Positions 49,113-57,837 of a DNA stretch of 64,000 bases are shown in pieces. The stretch is taken from the NCBI RefSeq assembly GCF_014651915.1, contig NZ_BMXU01000001.1, positions 496,001 to 560,000 of the forward strand, given 5' to 3'. This DNA is from Parvularcula lutaonensis (GTDB taxonomy: Bacteria; Pseudomonadota; Alphaproteobacteria; Caulobacterales; Parvularculaceae). The notes beneath the pieces were generated by a model that saw only the letters and a program-made list of their open reading frames with translations, was not told the origin of the DNA and searched no databases. A program made the translations under genes and the position numbers. Each line of letters begins with the position of its first letter. Position 1 is the stretch's first letter.

Positions 49113-50912
49113 GTGCCCCTTGATTCGTTTTCCGACGCGCCGCTCCTAGGCGTCAGCCGGTCCGCCTCCGGACGGATCTGGCGGCAGCGTCCTGTCTGCA
49201 GGCGGACGGCCGATCTCGCTGTCCAGCGATACGGCATCGACGCGCTCCTTGCCGACGTTCTCGTCGGGCGCGGGGTAGCGGCGGAGGAGATCGAGGCGCA
49301 TCTCGCGCCATCGCTGCGCCAGAGCCTTCCTGACCCTTCTGTCCTTATGGAGATGGACGTCGCTGCAGAGCGTCTTGCAGACGCTGTCCAGCGCGGCGAG
49401 ACGATCGGCATCTTCGGCGATTATGACGTTGACGGAACGACAGCCTCGGCGCTCCTCTACCGTTACCTGCGCAGTATCGGCGCGGAGCCGGTCGTCCACC
49501 TTCCGGATCGCTTCACGGAAGGCTACGGGCCGAGCCGTGAAGGATTCCGCAGCTTGGAAGAGCGCGGGGCGAGCGTCATCGTCACGGTGGACTGCGGCTC
49601 GAACCACGGAGACATCGTCGGCGCTTCGTCAGCGGACGTCCTTGTCCTCGACCATCACCTGATGTGGGAGCGGCCGGAGGTCTTCGCGCTCGTGAACCCC
49701 CAGCGGCCGGGCGACACTTCTGGTCTCGGCGGGCTGTCAGCGGGCGGCATCGCCTTCATGACGATGGTGGCGACAAACCGTGTCCTGAGGGGGCGCGGCT
49801 GGTTCCAGACGCGGCCCGAGCCGAAGATCATCCAGTCCCTCGACCTCGTGGCCCTCAGCCTCATCTGCGATGTCATGCCGCTCAAGGGCCTCACCCGGAC
49901 GCTGGTTGCCCAGGGTCTCAAGCTCCTCGGCGATCTCGAGCATGGGCAGGGCGGTAATCCTGGCCTCCGCGCGCTTGCCGCAGAAGCCGGGTTGTCCGGC
50001 GCTGCGCAGGCAAGCCATTTCGGCTTCCAGATCGGCCCGCGGATCAACGCGGCAGGCCGCATCGGCCATGCGCGCATAGCCTTCGATCTTCTGACTACGG
50101 ACGAGACTTCACGCGCAGCAACCATCGCCGCAAAGCTCGAAGCCCTGAACAAGGAACGCCGCCGCCTCGAAGACCAGGTAAGGCGCGAGGCACTCCAGCA
50201 GGTCGATGCGCAGGACCTCCCCGAAGACGCGCCGATTGTTGCCGCAGGCGAAGGCTGGCACCCCGGCGTCGTCGGTATCGTGGCGGGACGCCTCAAGGAA
50301 CGCTACAACCGTCCGGCCTTCGCCATCGCCATGCAGGACGGTGAGGGGACAGGCTCGGGACGTTCCGTACCCGGCGTCGACCTTGGATCCGCCGTCAGCG
50401 AAGCGGCCAAGCTCGGCATCATCACAGGGGGCGGTGGCCACGCCATGGCCGCGGGTCTCAGTCTCACTGAAGCGCAGATCGCGCCGTTCCGGGAATTCAT
50501 GGCCGAGAAACTCAGCCGGGCGGTGGCCAGCGCCACGGAGGAACATCCGCTGATCCTCGATGGCGTGGTCGGGATCGGTGCTGTCCACGGAACGACCTGC
50601 AAGGCTCTCGGCCCGGCAGGCCCCTTCGGCAATGGCAACCCGGAGCCGCGCTTCGCCCTCGCGGACGTCGTCATCCGCCATGCCCGTCCGGTGGGTGAGC
50701 GTCACCTTTCCATCACCATCGAAGACAAAGTCGGCAAGACCGCCCGCGGCATCGCTTTCGGTGTCGTCGGCGAGCCCCTCGGCGACCTCCTCGATTCAGG
50801 CGACCGCCGCCGTCTCCATCTCGCAGGCCGGATCACGCCTGATACCTGGCGCGGCGGCGAGGCAGCCCAGTTCGAGCTCGACGACGCCAGCGAGGCATCG
50901 CCAGAGCTCTAG
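49113..50912 (+). CDS. recJ: Single-stranded-DNA exonuclease RecJ
   Basis: A 5'-3' exonuclease for recombination and mismatch repair. The DHH domain shows DYDVDGTT (103-110), VTVDCGSNH (157-165) and D180-H-H182; the DHHA1 domain carries GGGGHAMAAG and the OB domain ends the protein. Length 599 is normal. GTG 49113 is the longest plausible start; no strong ribosome site is visible. The motif NHGD after TVDCGS is slightly unusual. tRNA-Glu follows 104 bases later. Confidence 0.95.
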   Translation: MPLDSFSDAPLLGVSRSASGRIWRQRPVCRRTADLAVQRYGIDALLADVLVGRGVAAEEIEAHLAPSLRQSLPDPSVLMEMDVAAERLADAVQRGETIGIFGDYDVDGTTASALLYRYLRSIGAEPVVHLPDRFTEGYGPSREGFRSLEERGASVIVTVDCGSNHGDIVGASSADVLVLDHHLMWERPEVFALVNPQRPGDTSGLGGLSAGGIAFMTMVATNRVLRGRGWFQTRPEPKIIQSLDLVALSLICDVMPLKGLTRTLVAQGLKLLGDLEHGQGGNPGLRALAAEAGLSGAAQASHFGFQIGPRINAAGRIGHARIAFDLLTTDETSRAATIAAKLEALNKERRRLEDQVRREALQQVDAQDLPEDAPIVAAGEGWHPGVVGIVAGRLKERYNRPAFAIAMQDGEGTGSGRSVPGVDLGSAVSEAAKLGIITGGGGHAMAAGLSLTEAQIAPFREFMAEKLSRAVASATEEHPLILDGVVGIGAVHGTTCKALGPAGPFGNGNPEPRFALADVVIRHARPVGERHLSITIEDKVGKTARGIAFGVVGEPLGDLLDSGDRRRLHLAGRITPDTWRGGEAAQFELDDASEASPEL

Positions 50913-51016
50913 CCTCTGGAAAACTCGCGACGAAACTTCCCGCCGCTTCGGACAAAAAAGGGGTTGATCGCACTTCCGCGATTTTCTATGTGCGCGGCTC
51001 GGGCGCAGCCCACTGC

Positions 51017-51091
51017 GCTCCCTTCGTCTATCGGTTAGGACGCCAGGTTTTCAACCTGGAAAGAGGGGTTCGATTCCCCTAGGGAGTGCCA
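51017..51091 (+). tRNA. tRNA-Glu (anticodon TTC), CCA encoded
   Basis: Acceptor GCTCCCT/AGGGAGT, D-arm with TCGTCTATCGGTTAGGAC, anticodon stem CCAGG/CCTGG around TTTTCAA (anticodon 51050-51052), T-arm AGGGG-TTCGATT-CCCCT, discriminator G51088 and CCA 51089-51091. The first pair is G1-U72, a wobble. A T-rich CTTTTCTTCC follows directly. Confidence 0.95.
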
Positions 51092-51121
51092 CTTTTCTTC
51101 CTCTATTCTGCCATTGTTTCG

Positions 51122-51143
51122 GCAAAGTCTTGTGACACTTTGC
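51122..51143. promoter_or_regulatory. Inverted repeat upstream of a secreted-protein gene
   Basis: GCAAAGT (51122-51128), eight bases, ACTTTGC (51137-51143): a spaced palindrome of the kind bound by dimeric regulators, 76 bases before the start at 51220. It could also be a terminator stem after the tRNA, but no T-run follows. Confidence 0.35.
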
Positions 51144-51219
51144 GACAGAAGCGGCCCGTCCTGAGAAAGGCCTGCGACAAGGTCGGGACAGGGTCATGGC
51201 GGAAGAGAGGAGTCCTGCC

Positions 51220-51570
51220 ATGTCGCTCAAGACCGTCATCACAGCCGCCCTGGCGCTCGGTGCCGTCGCCTGTGCCAGCCAGTCCCAGGCCCAAGCCGCG
51301 CCGGGTTGGCGTCTCAATCCGGCTGCATGCCCTGATCTTCGCGAGGATATCCGTGATGCCCGTGTGACGCGGAGCAGGCGGGACCTGCGCGAGGACCGGC
51401 GTGACCGCCGCGTCACCAATTGCCCGGCCTCTGCCTTCGTCTTTGTCGGCAGCCAGCGGACGAGAAAGCCCCCGCGGCCTCATTTCTCGGCGATCTACGT
51501 GACCTCCGGCGGGACCTATTACGGTATTCGCAGCGGTCGCCGTGTGCCGATCCTGATCGTCGAGAGATGA
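51220..51570 (+). CDS. Small exported Arg-rich protein
   Basis: 116 residues with a signal peptide (about 1-25, ending SQAQA). The mature part has two cysteines (in PAACPDL and TNCPAS) around a strongly charged repeat-like stretch of alternating Arg and Asp (DARVTRSRRDLREDRRDRRV), then a C-terminal VTSGGTYYGIRSGRRVPILIV. No known family. GAGAGGAG lies seven bases upstream of ATG 51220; ATG 51196 is a possible longer start. Confidence 0.6.
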   Translation: MSLKTVITAALALGAVACASQSQAQAAPGWRLNPAACPDLREDIRDARVTRSRRDLREDRRDRRVTNCPASAFVFVGSQRTRKPPRPHFSAIYVTSGGTYYGIRSGRRVPILIVER

Positions 51571-51600
51571 GCCCCTAACCAGCCCACGAGCCGGGTCTGG

Positions 51601-51627
51601 AAAAAACAACCCACCTCGCTGGCGGGT
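51601..51627 (-). terminator. Minus-strand terminator after the ABC-F gene
   Basis: On the minus strand, ACCCGCC (51627-51621) pairs with GGTGGGT (51615-51609) around AGCGA, followed by TGTTTTTT. It is 87 bases after the ABC-F stop. A second 8-bp hairpin without T-run (GACCGGCT/AGCCGGTC, 51681-51701) lies nearer the stop. Confidence 0.6.
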
Positions 51628-51713
51628 CGCTTCTTCGGAAGGACAAGGCTGGCACCAGAATTTGTGCGTCGGTTCGCGCCGACCGGCTTCCACAGCCGGT
51701 CGGTCTCGTGATG

Positions 51714-53519
51714 TCAGCCTTCCAGCTCTTCCCGCTTCATCTCCAGTTCCAGCCATTGCTCTTCTGCGGCCTCCAGCGCTTCCTGCGCGGCGGCGAGGCC
51801 CTTTTGCGCCTTGTCGAAAGCATCGGGGTCCTTGGTGAAGAGGTCCGGGTCGGCGAGGGCGGCTTCGTGCGTTGCGATCTCCGCCGAGAGCTCTTCCATC
51901 CGTGCCGGGAGGGTTTCGAGGGCGTGCTTGTCTTTGAAGCTGAGCTTGCCGGAGGATTTCCTGCGGGCAGGGGGCGAAGCTTTCTTCTCCGCTTTCGGAG
52001 CGGATTCCTTCGGCTTGAGCATGTCCTTGCGCTGGCGGGCCATGTCGGCATAGCCGCCGGGATATTCGCGCCAGCGGCCGGGGCCCTCCTCGGGCACGGG
52101 CGTCAGGACACTGGTGACCACCCGGTCGAGGAAGTCCCGGTCATGGCTGACCAGCATCAACGTACCCTGATAGTTCGCCAGCGCCTCTTCGAGAACATCG
52201 AGCGTCTCGAGGTCGAGATCGTTGGTCGGCTCGTCGAGCACGAGGAGATTCGACGGCTTGGCGAGCGCGATGGCGAGCGCCAGCCTGCCGCGCTCTCCGC
52301 CTGACAGTGCACCGATCGGCTGGCGCGCCTGCTCGGGGGAGAAAAGGAAATCCTTGAGATAACTCAGCGCATGGCGCGGCTGGCCCCCGATGGTGATCTG
52401 GTCTCCGCGTCCTTCGGTCAGCGCGTCCATCAGGCGGGTCGTGTCCTTGAGACCCGCCCGTTCCTGGTCGAGGCCGATGATCTCCAGCTTCGTGCCATGC
52501 CGGACCATGCCCTCATCAGGTTCCATCTGCCCAAGGAGCAGTTTGAGGAGGGTCGTCTTGCCCGCGCCATTGGGCCCGACAATGCCGAGGCGATCGCCAC
52601 GGTTGAGCTTCAGGTCCAGGCCCGTGACTATCGCCCGGTCGCCATAGGAAAAGGAGAGGCCCTTCGCCTCGATCACCTGCTTGCCAGAAGCCTCCGCCTC
52701 GCTCACCGTCAGGTCGACGGCCCCCTGTGGCCCGCGTCGCTCCGCACGCTGACGGCGAAGGTCGCCGAGCTGAGCGAGCCTGCGAACATTCCGCTTGCGG
52801 CGAGCGGTGACGCCAAACCGAAGCCAGTGCTCCTCGCGCACGATCTTGCGGTCGAGCTTGTGGGCGGCGAGTTCCTCCTCTTCGAGGACCTTGTCGCGCC
52901 AGCTCTCGAAAGCCTTGAAGCCCTCGTTGAGGTGGCGCGTCTCGCCGCGGTCGAGCCAGACGGTCTCCGTCGTCAGGTTATCGAGGAACCGTCGGTCGTG
53001 GCTGATGACAACCAGTGCGGAGCGGCTGCGCTTGAGCTCGCTCTCCAGCCAGAGAATGGTATCGAGGTCGAGATGGTTCGTCGGCTCGTCCAGCAGCAGC
53101 ACCTCGGGCTGCGGCGCGAGCGTACGGGCAATCGCGATGCGCCGCTTCTCGCCCCCAGAGAGCGGCTTCGGATCGGCGGAGGGGTCGATCCCGAGTTCCG
53201 CCAGCAACCGTCCGACTTCGCCGGGATCATCCGTAGGCGACAACCCGCCCATCACGACATCCTCGGCCGTTGCGTAGGCCGAGAAATCGGGATCCTGCTC
53301 GAGATAGTGGAACGTCGTGCCGGACCGCACGGTCCGCTCGCCGCTGTCCGCTTCCACAATGCCCGCCGCGATCTTCAGGAAGGTCGACTTGCCCGACCCG
53401 TTGCGGCCGACCAGTGCGATCTTCGCGCCGTCATGGACGACCATTTCGGCACCGTTGAGCAGCGGCGTGCCTCCAAAGGTGAGGCGAATGTCTTTGAGCG
53501 AGAGGAGCGGGGCAGCCAT
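51714..53519 (-). CDS. ABC-F family ATPase (Uup/YbiT-like)
   Basis: A soluble protein with two ABC domains and no membrane part; ABC-F proteins act on ribosomes or DNA. Walker A loops are GRNGSGKS (38-45) and GPNGAGKT; signature motifs are LSGGEKRRIAIA and LSGGERGRLALA. The C-terminal tail is Lys/Glu-rich and predicted coiled coil (about 525-600), as in Uup. Length 601. The start at 53519 (MAAPLLSLKDIRLTFGG) fits relatives; the frame is open far upstream without similarity. Confidence 0.93.
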   Translation of the reverse strand: MAAPLLSLKDIRLTFGGTPLLNGAEMVVHDGAKIALVGRNGSGKSTFLKIAAGIVEADSGERTVRSGTTFHYLEQDPDFSAYATAEDVVMGGLSPTDDPGEVGRLLAELGIDPSADPKPLSGGEKRRIAIARTLAPQPEVLLLDEPTNHLDLDTILWLESELKRSRSALVVISHDRRFLDNLTTETVWLDRGETRHLNEGFKAFESWRDKVLEEEELAAHKLDRKIVREEHWLRFGVTARRKRNVRRLAQLGDLRRQRAERRGPQGAVDLTVSEAEASGKQVIEAKGLSFSYGDRAIVTGLDLKLNRGDRLGIVGPNGAGKTTLLKLLLGQMEPDEGMVRHGTKLEIIGLDQERAGLKDTTRLMDALTEGRGDQITIGGQPRHALSYLKDFLFSPEQARQPIGALSGGERGRLALAIALAKPSNLLVLDEPTNDLDLETLDVLEEALANYQGTLMLVSHDRDFLDRVVTSVLTPVPEEGPGRWREYPGGYADMARQRKDMLKPKESAPKAEKKASPPARRKSSGKLSFKDKHALETLPARMEELSAEIATHEAALADPDLFTKDPDAFDKAQKGLAAAQEALEAAEEQWLELEMKREELEG

Positions 53520-53582
53520 CCGCGCTCGGTAAGCGGGGGACGACGCTGATGCAATCCTCGGCGGATCGTGGCATGGGGCGGT

Positions 53583-54299
53583 ATGGTTCGTATTGCTCTC
53601 ACCGTTATCGCTCTTTGTCTCTCGACCGCCGCACAGGCGCAGAACACCGCTGGCGTCTTCGGCCCGATCATCAAGGAAGGCCACAAGCTGGCGGAGTATC
53701 GCTTCTCCAGTGGAGAGCCCTTCGACAACCTCACGCCCTGGGCGCAGAGGATCTTCTACGAACAGTCGTTCAATGACCGTCTGATGGGCAGGCTCGAATA
53801 CCAATGGCGGGACCAGTCGGAGTTCACCGATGCCCAGTTCGAATTCCTTCGCGCGATGCTGTGGATCGATGCCGGCAAGCTGACCGAGAACTGGCATACC
53901 GGCTTCCGCATCGATGCGAGGGTCCGGGACGGTGGCAGGCCGGACGACATTGCGCTCAGCTGGTCGAACCAGTTCACGCTCTCCGAGGATACCTTCGCCC
54001 GCTTCGTGGTGATGAGCTTATTCAATATCGGCGACGGAGTCGATGCATCGCCTGTCATCGAGACCCGTTCGAGCATCTTCAAACGCCTCGACAGCGGGCA
54101 CAGCATTGGCGTCGAACTCTATGACAACCTCGGCCAGGTGAACGCCTTCGCATCCTTCGAAAAAGGGCGTCACGAGATCGCGCCCGTCATCACCTGGCCG
54201 GTGCCCGGGCCCTACACGCTGTATACGAGCGTCTCGTTCGGCCTGTCCGATCCCGTTCCCGATTACGGGCTGCGCCTTCGGGTCGGGCGCCAGTTCTAG
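53583..54299 (+). CDS. Exported protein, probable outer-membrane beta-strand protein
   Basis: 238 residues with signal peptide (1-19, ending TAAQA). The mature part has alternating hydrophobic and polar strands typical of small beta-barrels (for example NWHTGFRIDARVRDGG, FARFVVMSLFNIGDG, HSIGVELYDNLGQVNAF) and ends in a terminal aromatic residue (LRVGRQF), the C-terminal phenylalanine common in outer-membrane proteins. No family recognised. ATG 53583 chosen for the signal peptide; GTG 53568 would add five residues. Divergent from the ABC-F gene. Confidence 0.68.
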   Translation: MVRIALTVIALCLSTAAQAQNTAGVFGPIIKEGHKLAEYRFSSGEPFDNLTPWAQRIFYEQSFNDRLMGRLEYQWRDQSEFTDAQFEFLRAMLWIDAGKLTENWHTGFRIDARVRDGGRPDDIALSWSNQFTLSEDTFARFVVMSLFNIGDGVDASPVIETRSSIFKRLDSGHSIGVELYDNLGQVNAFASFEKGRHEIAPVITWPVPGPYTLYTSVSFGLSDPVPDYGLRLRVGRQF

Positions 54300-54400
54300 G
54301 CGCTGCTCCCGCGCCGGTTGTGCGCGCGCTTGCTGCTTTCTCCTAGCCTTGGCGCCGCGGGGCGCTAGGCTCCGCTTCTGACTGAACAAGGGAACCCGCC

Positions 54401-55945
54401 ATGCTGCTCAGCCTGACCGCTGCGCTGTTCCTCAGCGCCGCTGCCATCGACGACCACGATAACGGGGCGGCTAAAGGCTCCCGCGCCAAGATCAGCCAGG
54501 TCGCAGGCGAGACCACCAGGCGCTGGGACCTGAAAGGCGAGGACTTCGACTACGACGTGAGGGCGGGCTTCCTCCCCCTCGGGCCTGAAGGCGCACCGGA
54601 CGCCGAGATCTTCCACACGGCCTATCTCAAGAAGGGCGCGGATGCTTCCGAACGGCCAATCACCTTCGTCTTCAACGGCGGGCCGGGCGCAGCATCGGTC
54701 TACCTGCACATGGGTGCGCTGGGGCCGAAGCGGATCGCCTTCACCGAAGATGGCGACATCAAGGCACCGCCGGTGGAGCTCGAGGATAATCCCGACAGCT
54801 GGCTACCGTATACGGACCTCGTCTTCATTGACCCGGTCGGGACGGGCTTCTCGCGGTTTGTCGGGGAAGCAGCGGAGATGGAGGGCGGCGAGCCCAAGGG
54901 AGCCAAGGACTATCAGTCCGTAAGCGGAGACCTCCGCGCCTTGGGCGAGTTCATTGAACGCTACCTTGCCGAGAACAATCGCTTCCTGTCGCCGGTCGTC
55001 GTGGCCGGCGAGAGCTATGGCGGCTTCCGCGCGGCGATGCTGGCGCAGCTCCTTCCGCGCCAGCATGACGTGCCGCTATCGGGTTCGGTTCTCATCTCTC
55101 CGAAGTTCGATCTCTTCGGAGGCCGCAGTGACAACCTGCACCCCGCGCCATGGCTGACCCGCGTGCCGAGCTATGCCGCTTCTGCTGCCAGCCAGGGCAA
55201 GGGACTCGCCGACGAAAAGCTCACCTCGATCGAGGCCATGGCCGGCATCCTCGAGGAGGCGGAAGCCTTCGCGGTCGAAGACTACACGCGCTACCTCGTG
55301 CAGGGCGAGATGATGGACGAAAGCGAGCAGGCGGAAATCCTCGAGCGCTTCGCCGAGATCACCGGCGTCAGCGAAGGCTTTGCCAAGCTCCAGCGCGGGC
55401 GGGTCTCGCAGTCGGAATATGCGAGCGAGCTGCTGCGCGAGAACGGCCAGCTCGTCGGGATTTACGACGCAACGATTGCCGTCACTGATCCCAGTCCTGA
55501 GCAGTTCGAGTCCGGCTACAATGACGACCCGCTCTTCGTCCTGTCAGGTCCCTACCGCGCGGGGCTTATCAGCTATCTGTCGGAGATCGGCTTTTCCATG
55601 CCTGACCGGCGCTACGACAGCCTGTCGGGTTCTGTCGGCTCGGCTTGGCGCTACTATGTCGGCTCGCCCAAGCGGCCCCAGCCGCCCGCCGCCGCCGAGG
55701 CGCTACGTGAGGGGCTGACGATGAACAAGCACCTCAAGGTCTGGATCACCCATGGCGCGATGGACCTGCAGACCCCCTATTTCGAGAGCGCCTATGTCAT
55801 TGCCAATATGGGTATTCCGGAGTCCGTCCGCGGCAATGTCCGGCTCGATACCTATTATGGCGGGCACATGTATTACATGCACCGACAGTCCTCGAAGGAA
55901 TTTGCCGAGGATGCGGGGGCGTTCTTTGAAAGCCTGGGTGACTGA
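54401..55945 (+). CDS. Serine carboxypeptidase (peptidase S10)
   Basis: A secreted carboxypeptidase with the Ser-Asp-His triad: serine in VVVAGESYGGFRA, aspartate in THGAMDLQTPYF, histidine in YYGGHMYYMH. FVFNGGPGAASVYLHMG (about 90-106) is the oxyanion-hole motif, and DPVGTGFSRF follows. Length 514 with a short N-terminal signal (1-15). It probably cleaves C-terminal residues in the periplasm or outside. The 3' region converges on prs with a hairpin between. Confidence 0.93.
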   Translation: MLLSLTAALFLSAAAIDDHDNGAAKGSRAKISQVAGETTRRWDLKGEDFDYDVRAGFLPLGPEGAPDAEIFHTAYLKKGADASERPITFVFNGGPGAASVYLHMGALGPKRIAFTEDGDIKAPPVELEDNPDSWLPYTDLVFIDPVGTGFSRFVGEAAEMEGGEPKGAKDYQSVSGDLRALGEFIERYLAENNRFLSPVVVAGESYGGFRAAMLAQLLPRQHDVPLSGSVLISPKFDLFGGRSDNLHPAPWLTRVPSYAASAASQGKGLADEKLTSIEAMAGILEEAEAFAVEDYTRYLVQGEMMDESEQAEILERFAEITGVSEGFAKLQRGRVSQSEYASELLRENGQLVGIYDATIAVTDPSPEQFESGYNDDPLFVLSGPYRAGLISYLSEIGFSMPDRRYDSLSGSVGSAWRYYVGSPKRPQPPAAAEALREGLTMNKHLKVWITHGAMDLQTPYFESAYVIANMGIPESVRGNVRLDTYYGGHMYYMHRQSSKEFAEDAGAFFESLGD

Positions 55946-55951
55946 CTGCGC

Positions 55952-55974
55952 GCCTCACGGCCTGACCGTGGGGC
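55952..55974. terminator. Hairpin between convergent S10 peptidase and prs genes
   Basis: CCTCACGG (55953-55960) pairs with CCGTGGGG (55966-55973), one G-U pair, loop CCTGA, extended by G55952-C55974. No T-run on either side, so a stabiliser or partial terminator. Confidence 0.35.
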
Positions 55975-56067
55975 CTCCAGCCTGAACCAGTCAGCAGGCT
56001 GATGGGGCAAGCTGCTCAACCCACGATTCCCGGGCCACGCCTTTGCCGTGGGAGGGGATTTGGCCGA

Positions 56068-57012
56068 TCAGTCGAAAAGGCTCGACACCGACTCCTCGTT
56101 CGCGATCCGGCGGATCGCTTCGCCAAGGAGGCGGTCGACGGAGACCACGTCGATCTTCTTCGCGCCTGCGCGTCGCCCGTCATCCGCGATCGAGTCGGTG
56201 ATCACCAGCTTCGAGAGGTGCTCGGAGGTCTCGACGCGCTCGACGGCTTTGCCGGACAGGACGCCGTGGCTGATATAGGCTTCGACCTTCGTGGCGCCCT
56301 TGCCCTTGAGAGCTTCAGCGGCGTTCACCAGCGTGCCACCCGAATCAACAATGTCGTCGAACAGGATGCAGTCCATGCCGCTGACGTCGCCGATGATGTT
56401 CATCACTTCCGACACGCCAGCCTTCTCACGCCGCTTGTCGACGATCGCTAGGGGCAGGTCTCCAAGGCGCTTTGACAGCGCACGGGCGCGAACCACGCCG
56501 CCGACATCTGGCGACACGATACAGGTGTTCGAGAGGTCATCCCTCCGTGTGCGCTTGATATGTTCTTCGAAAACCGGCGTGGCATAGAGATTGTCGGTCG
56601 GAATATCGAAGAAGCCCTGGATCTGCCCTGCGTGGAGGTCCATCGTCAGCACACGGTCAGCGCCGGCCGTGGTGATGAGGTTGGCCACCAGCTTGGCCGA
56701 GATGGGGGTGCGGGGCCCGGCCTTCCGGTCCTGTCGCGCATAGCCGAAATAGGGGATGACCGCGGTGATCCGGCTGGCCGAAGCGCGGGCCAGCGCATCG
56801 ATCATGATGAGCAGTTCCATGAGGTGGTCATTGGCCGGATTGGACGTCGACTGGATGACGAAGACATCTTCGCCCCGGACGTTCTCCTGGATCTCGACAT
56901 GCACCTCGCTGTCATTGAAGCGTTTCACCTGCGCATTGGCGACAGGGGTATCGAGGCGTTTCGAGATGGCTTCTGCGAGGGTGAGGTTCGAGTTCCCGGT
57001 GAGGATTTTCAT
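56068..57012 (-). CDS. prs: Ribose-phosphate pyrophosphokinase
   Basis: Makes PRPP from ribose 5-phosphate and ATP, feeding purine, pyrimidine, histidine and tryptophan pathways. [37 protein letters not shown] and the PRPP loop [12 protein letters not shown] are intact. Length 314 is standard. ATG at 57012. PurMN in the same window use PRPP-derived precursors. It is the last gene of a minus-strand run with pgeF, midA and lgt, separated from pgeF by 63 bases. Confidence 0.97.
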   Translation of the reverse strand: MKILTGNSNLTLAEAISKRLDTPVANAQVKRFNDSEVHVEIQENVRGEDVFVIQSTSNPANDHLMELLIMIDALARASASRITAVIPYFGYARQDRKAGPRTPISAKLVANLITTAGADRVLTMDLHAGQIQGFFDIPTDNLYATPVFEEHIKRTRRDDLSNTCIVSPDVGGVVRARALSKRLGDLPLAIVDKRREKAGVSEVMNIIGDVSGMDCILFDDIVDSGGTLVNAAEALKGKGATKVEAYISHGVLSGKAVERVETSEHLSKLVITDSIADDGRRAGAKKIDVVSVDRLLGEAIRRIANEESVSSLFD

Positions 57013-57075
57013 GGCGCTGGCTCCTGGACGCGCGGGGTTTGTGACGGCCCCATGTCAGGAGTCAAGAAGCTCGGG

Positions 57076-57837
57076 TCACGCAAGCGTGACCATGATGGCC
57101 GAGACGTTGTGGCCGAATTGCTTCTCGCCTCTTCGCTGCGCGGCGCGATAGCTGAAATAGCGCTCGGACTCTGCCAGCGTATCTCCGCCGACATCGTCGA
57201 TCCTGTCCGCCGTGATGCCGGCATCCTGCAGCCTGTCGCGGACGAACCCCGTATGGTCATAGAGGCTCCGGCCAGTGCCGAGCGCTTCGAAGTGCCGCGT
57301 GGCTTCTGGAAACCCGGCCGTCACTTGGGCGATCAGGTCGTCCCGGACCTCGAAGCTGGCCCGTCGCAATGACGGGCCGATCACGGCGCGAAGCTCTGAA
57401 GGCTCAGCGCCTTTCGATGCCATAAGGTCGACCGTGCTCTGAATAATACCGAGGAGGCTCCCGCGCCATCCTGCGTGAACCGCCGCGACCATCCCGCCGC
57501 CTTCGATCAGGATTGGCACGCAGTCCGCGGTCAGGACAGCAACCGCCAGACCCGGCGTGAGGGTGACGAGGGCATCGGCTTCGGGCCGCCTGTCGTGGTC
57601 GAAAGGCACATCGATGAACAGCGCGCGGGCGGAGTGCGTCTGCTTGGCGGTCAGCACGTGGTCCGCGCCAAGCGCTCTCGCGATGCGCCTGCGGTTCTCC
57701 ACCACCGGTTCCGGGGCATCGCCCGAATGAAAGCTGCCATTGAGGCCGGCGAAGACGCCCTTGGACACACCGCCTTCCCGGCTGAAAAAGCCGTGCGGCG
57801 ACGAGATCAGCGCACTGACGAGCCTCGGCGGGCTCAT
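57076..57837 (-). CDS. pgeF: Peptidoglycan editing factor PgeF (YfiH/DUF152, laccase-like)
   Basis: A multicopper-oxidase-like or purine-nucleoside-active protein; in E. coli it prevents misincorporation of serine in peptidoglycan. LTADCVPILIEGG and VHAGWRGSLLGI hold the Cys and His residues that bind metal. SREGGVSKGVFAGLNGS near the N-terminus is typical. Length 253. It overlaps midA by four bases. The lgt-midA-pgeF order is common in alphaproteobacteria. Confidence 0.92.
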   Translation of the reverse strand: MSPPRLVSALISSPHGFFSREGGVSKGVFAGLNGSFHSGDAPEPVVENRRRIARALGADHVLTAKQTHSARALFIDVPFDHDRRPEADALVTLTPGLAVAVLTADCVPILIEGGGMVAAVHAGWRGSLLGIIQSTVDLMASKGAEPSELRAVIGPSLRRASFEVRDDLIAQVTAGFPEATRHFEALGTGRSLYDHTGFVRDRLQDAGITADRIDDVGGDTLAESERYFSYRAAQRRGEKQFGHNVSAIMVTLA

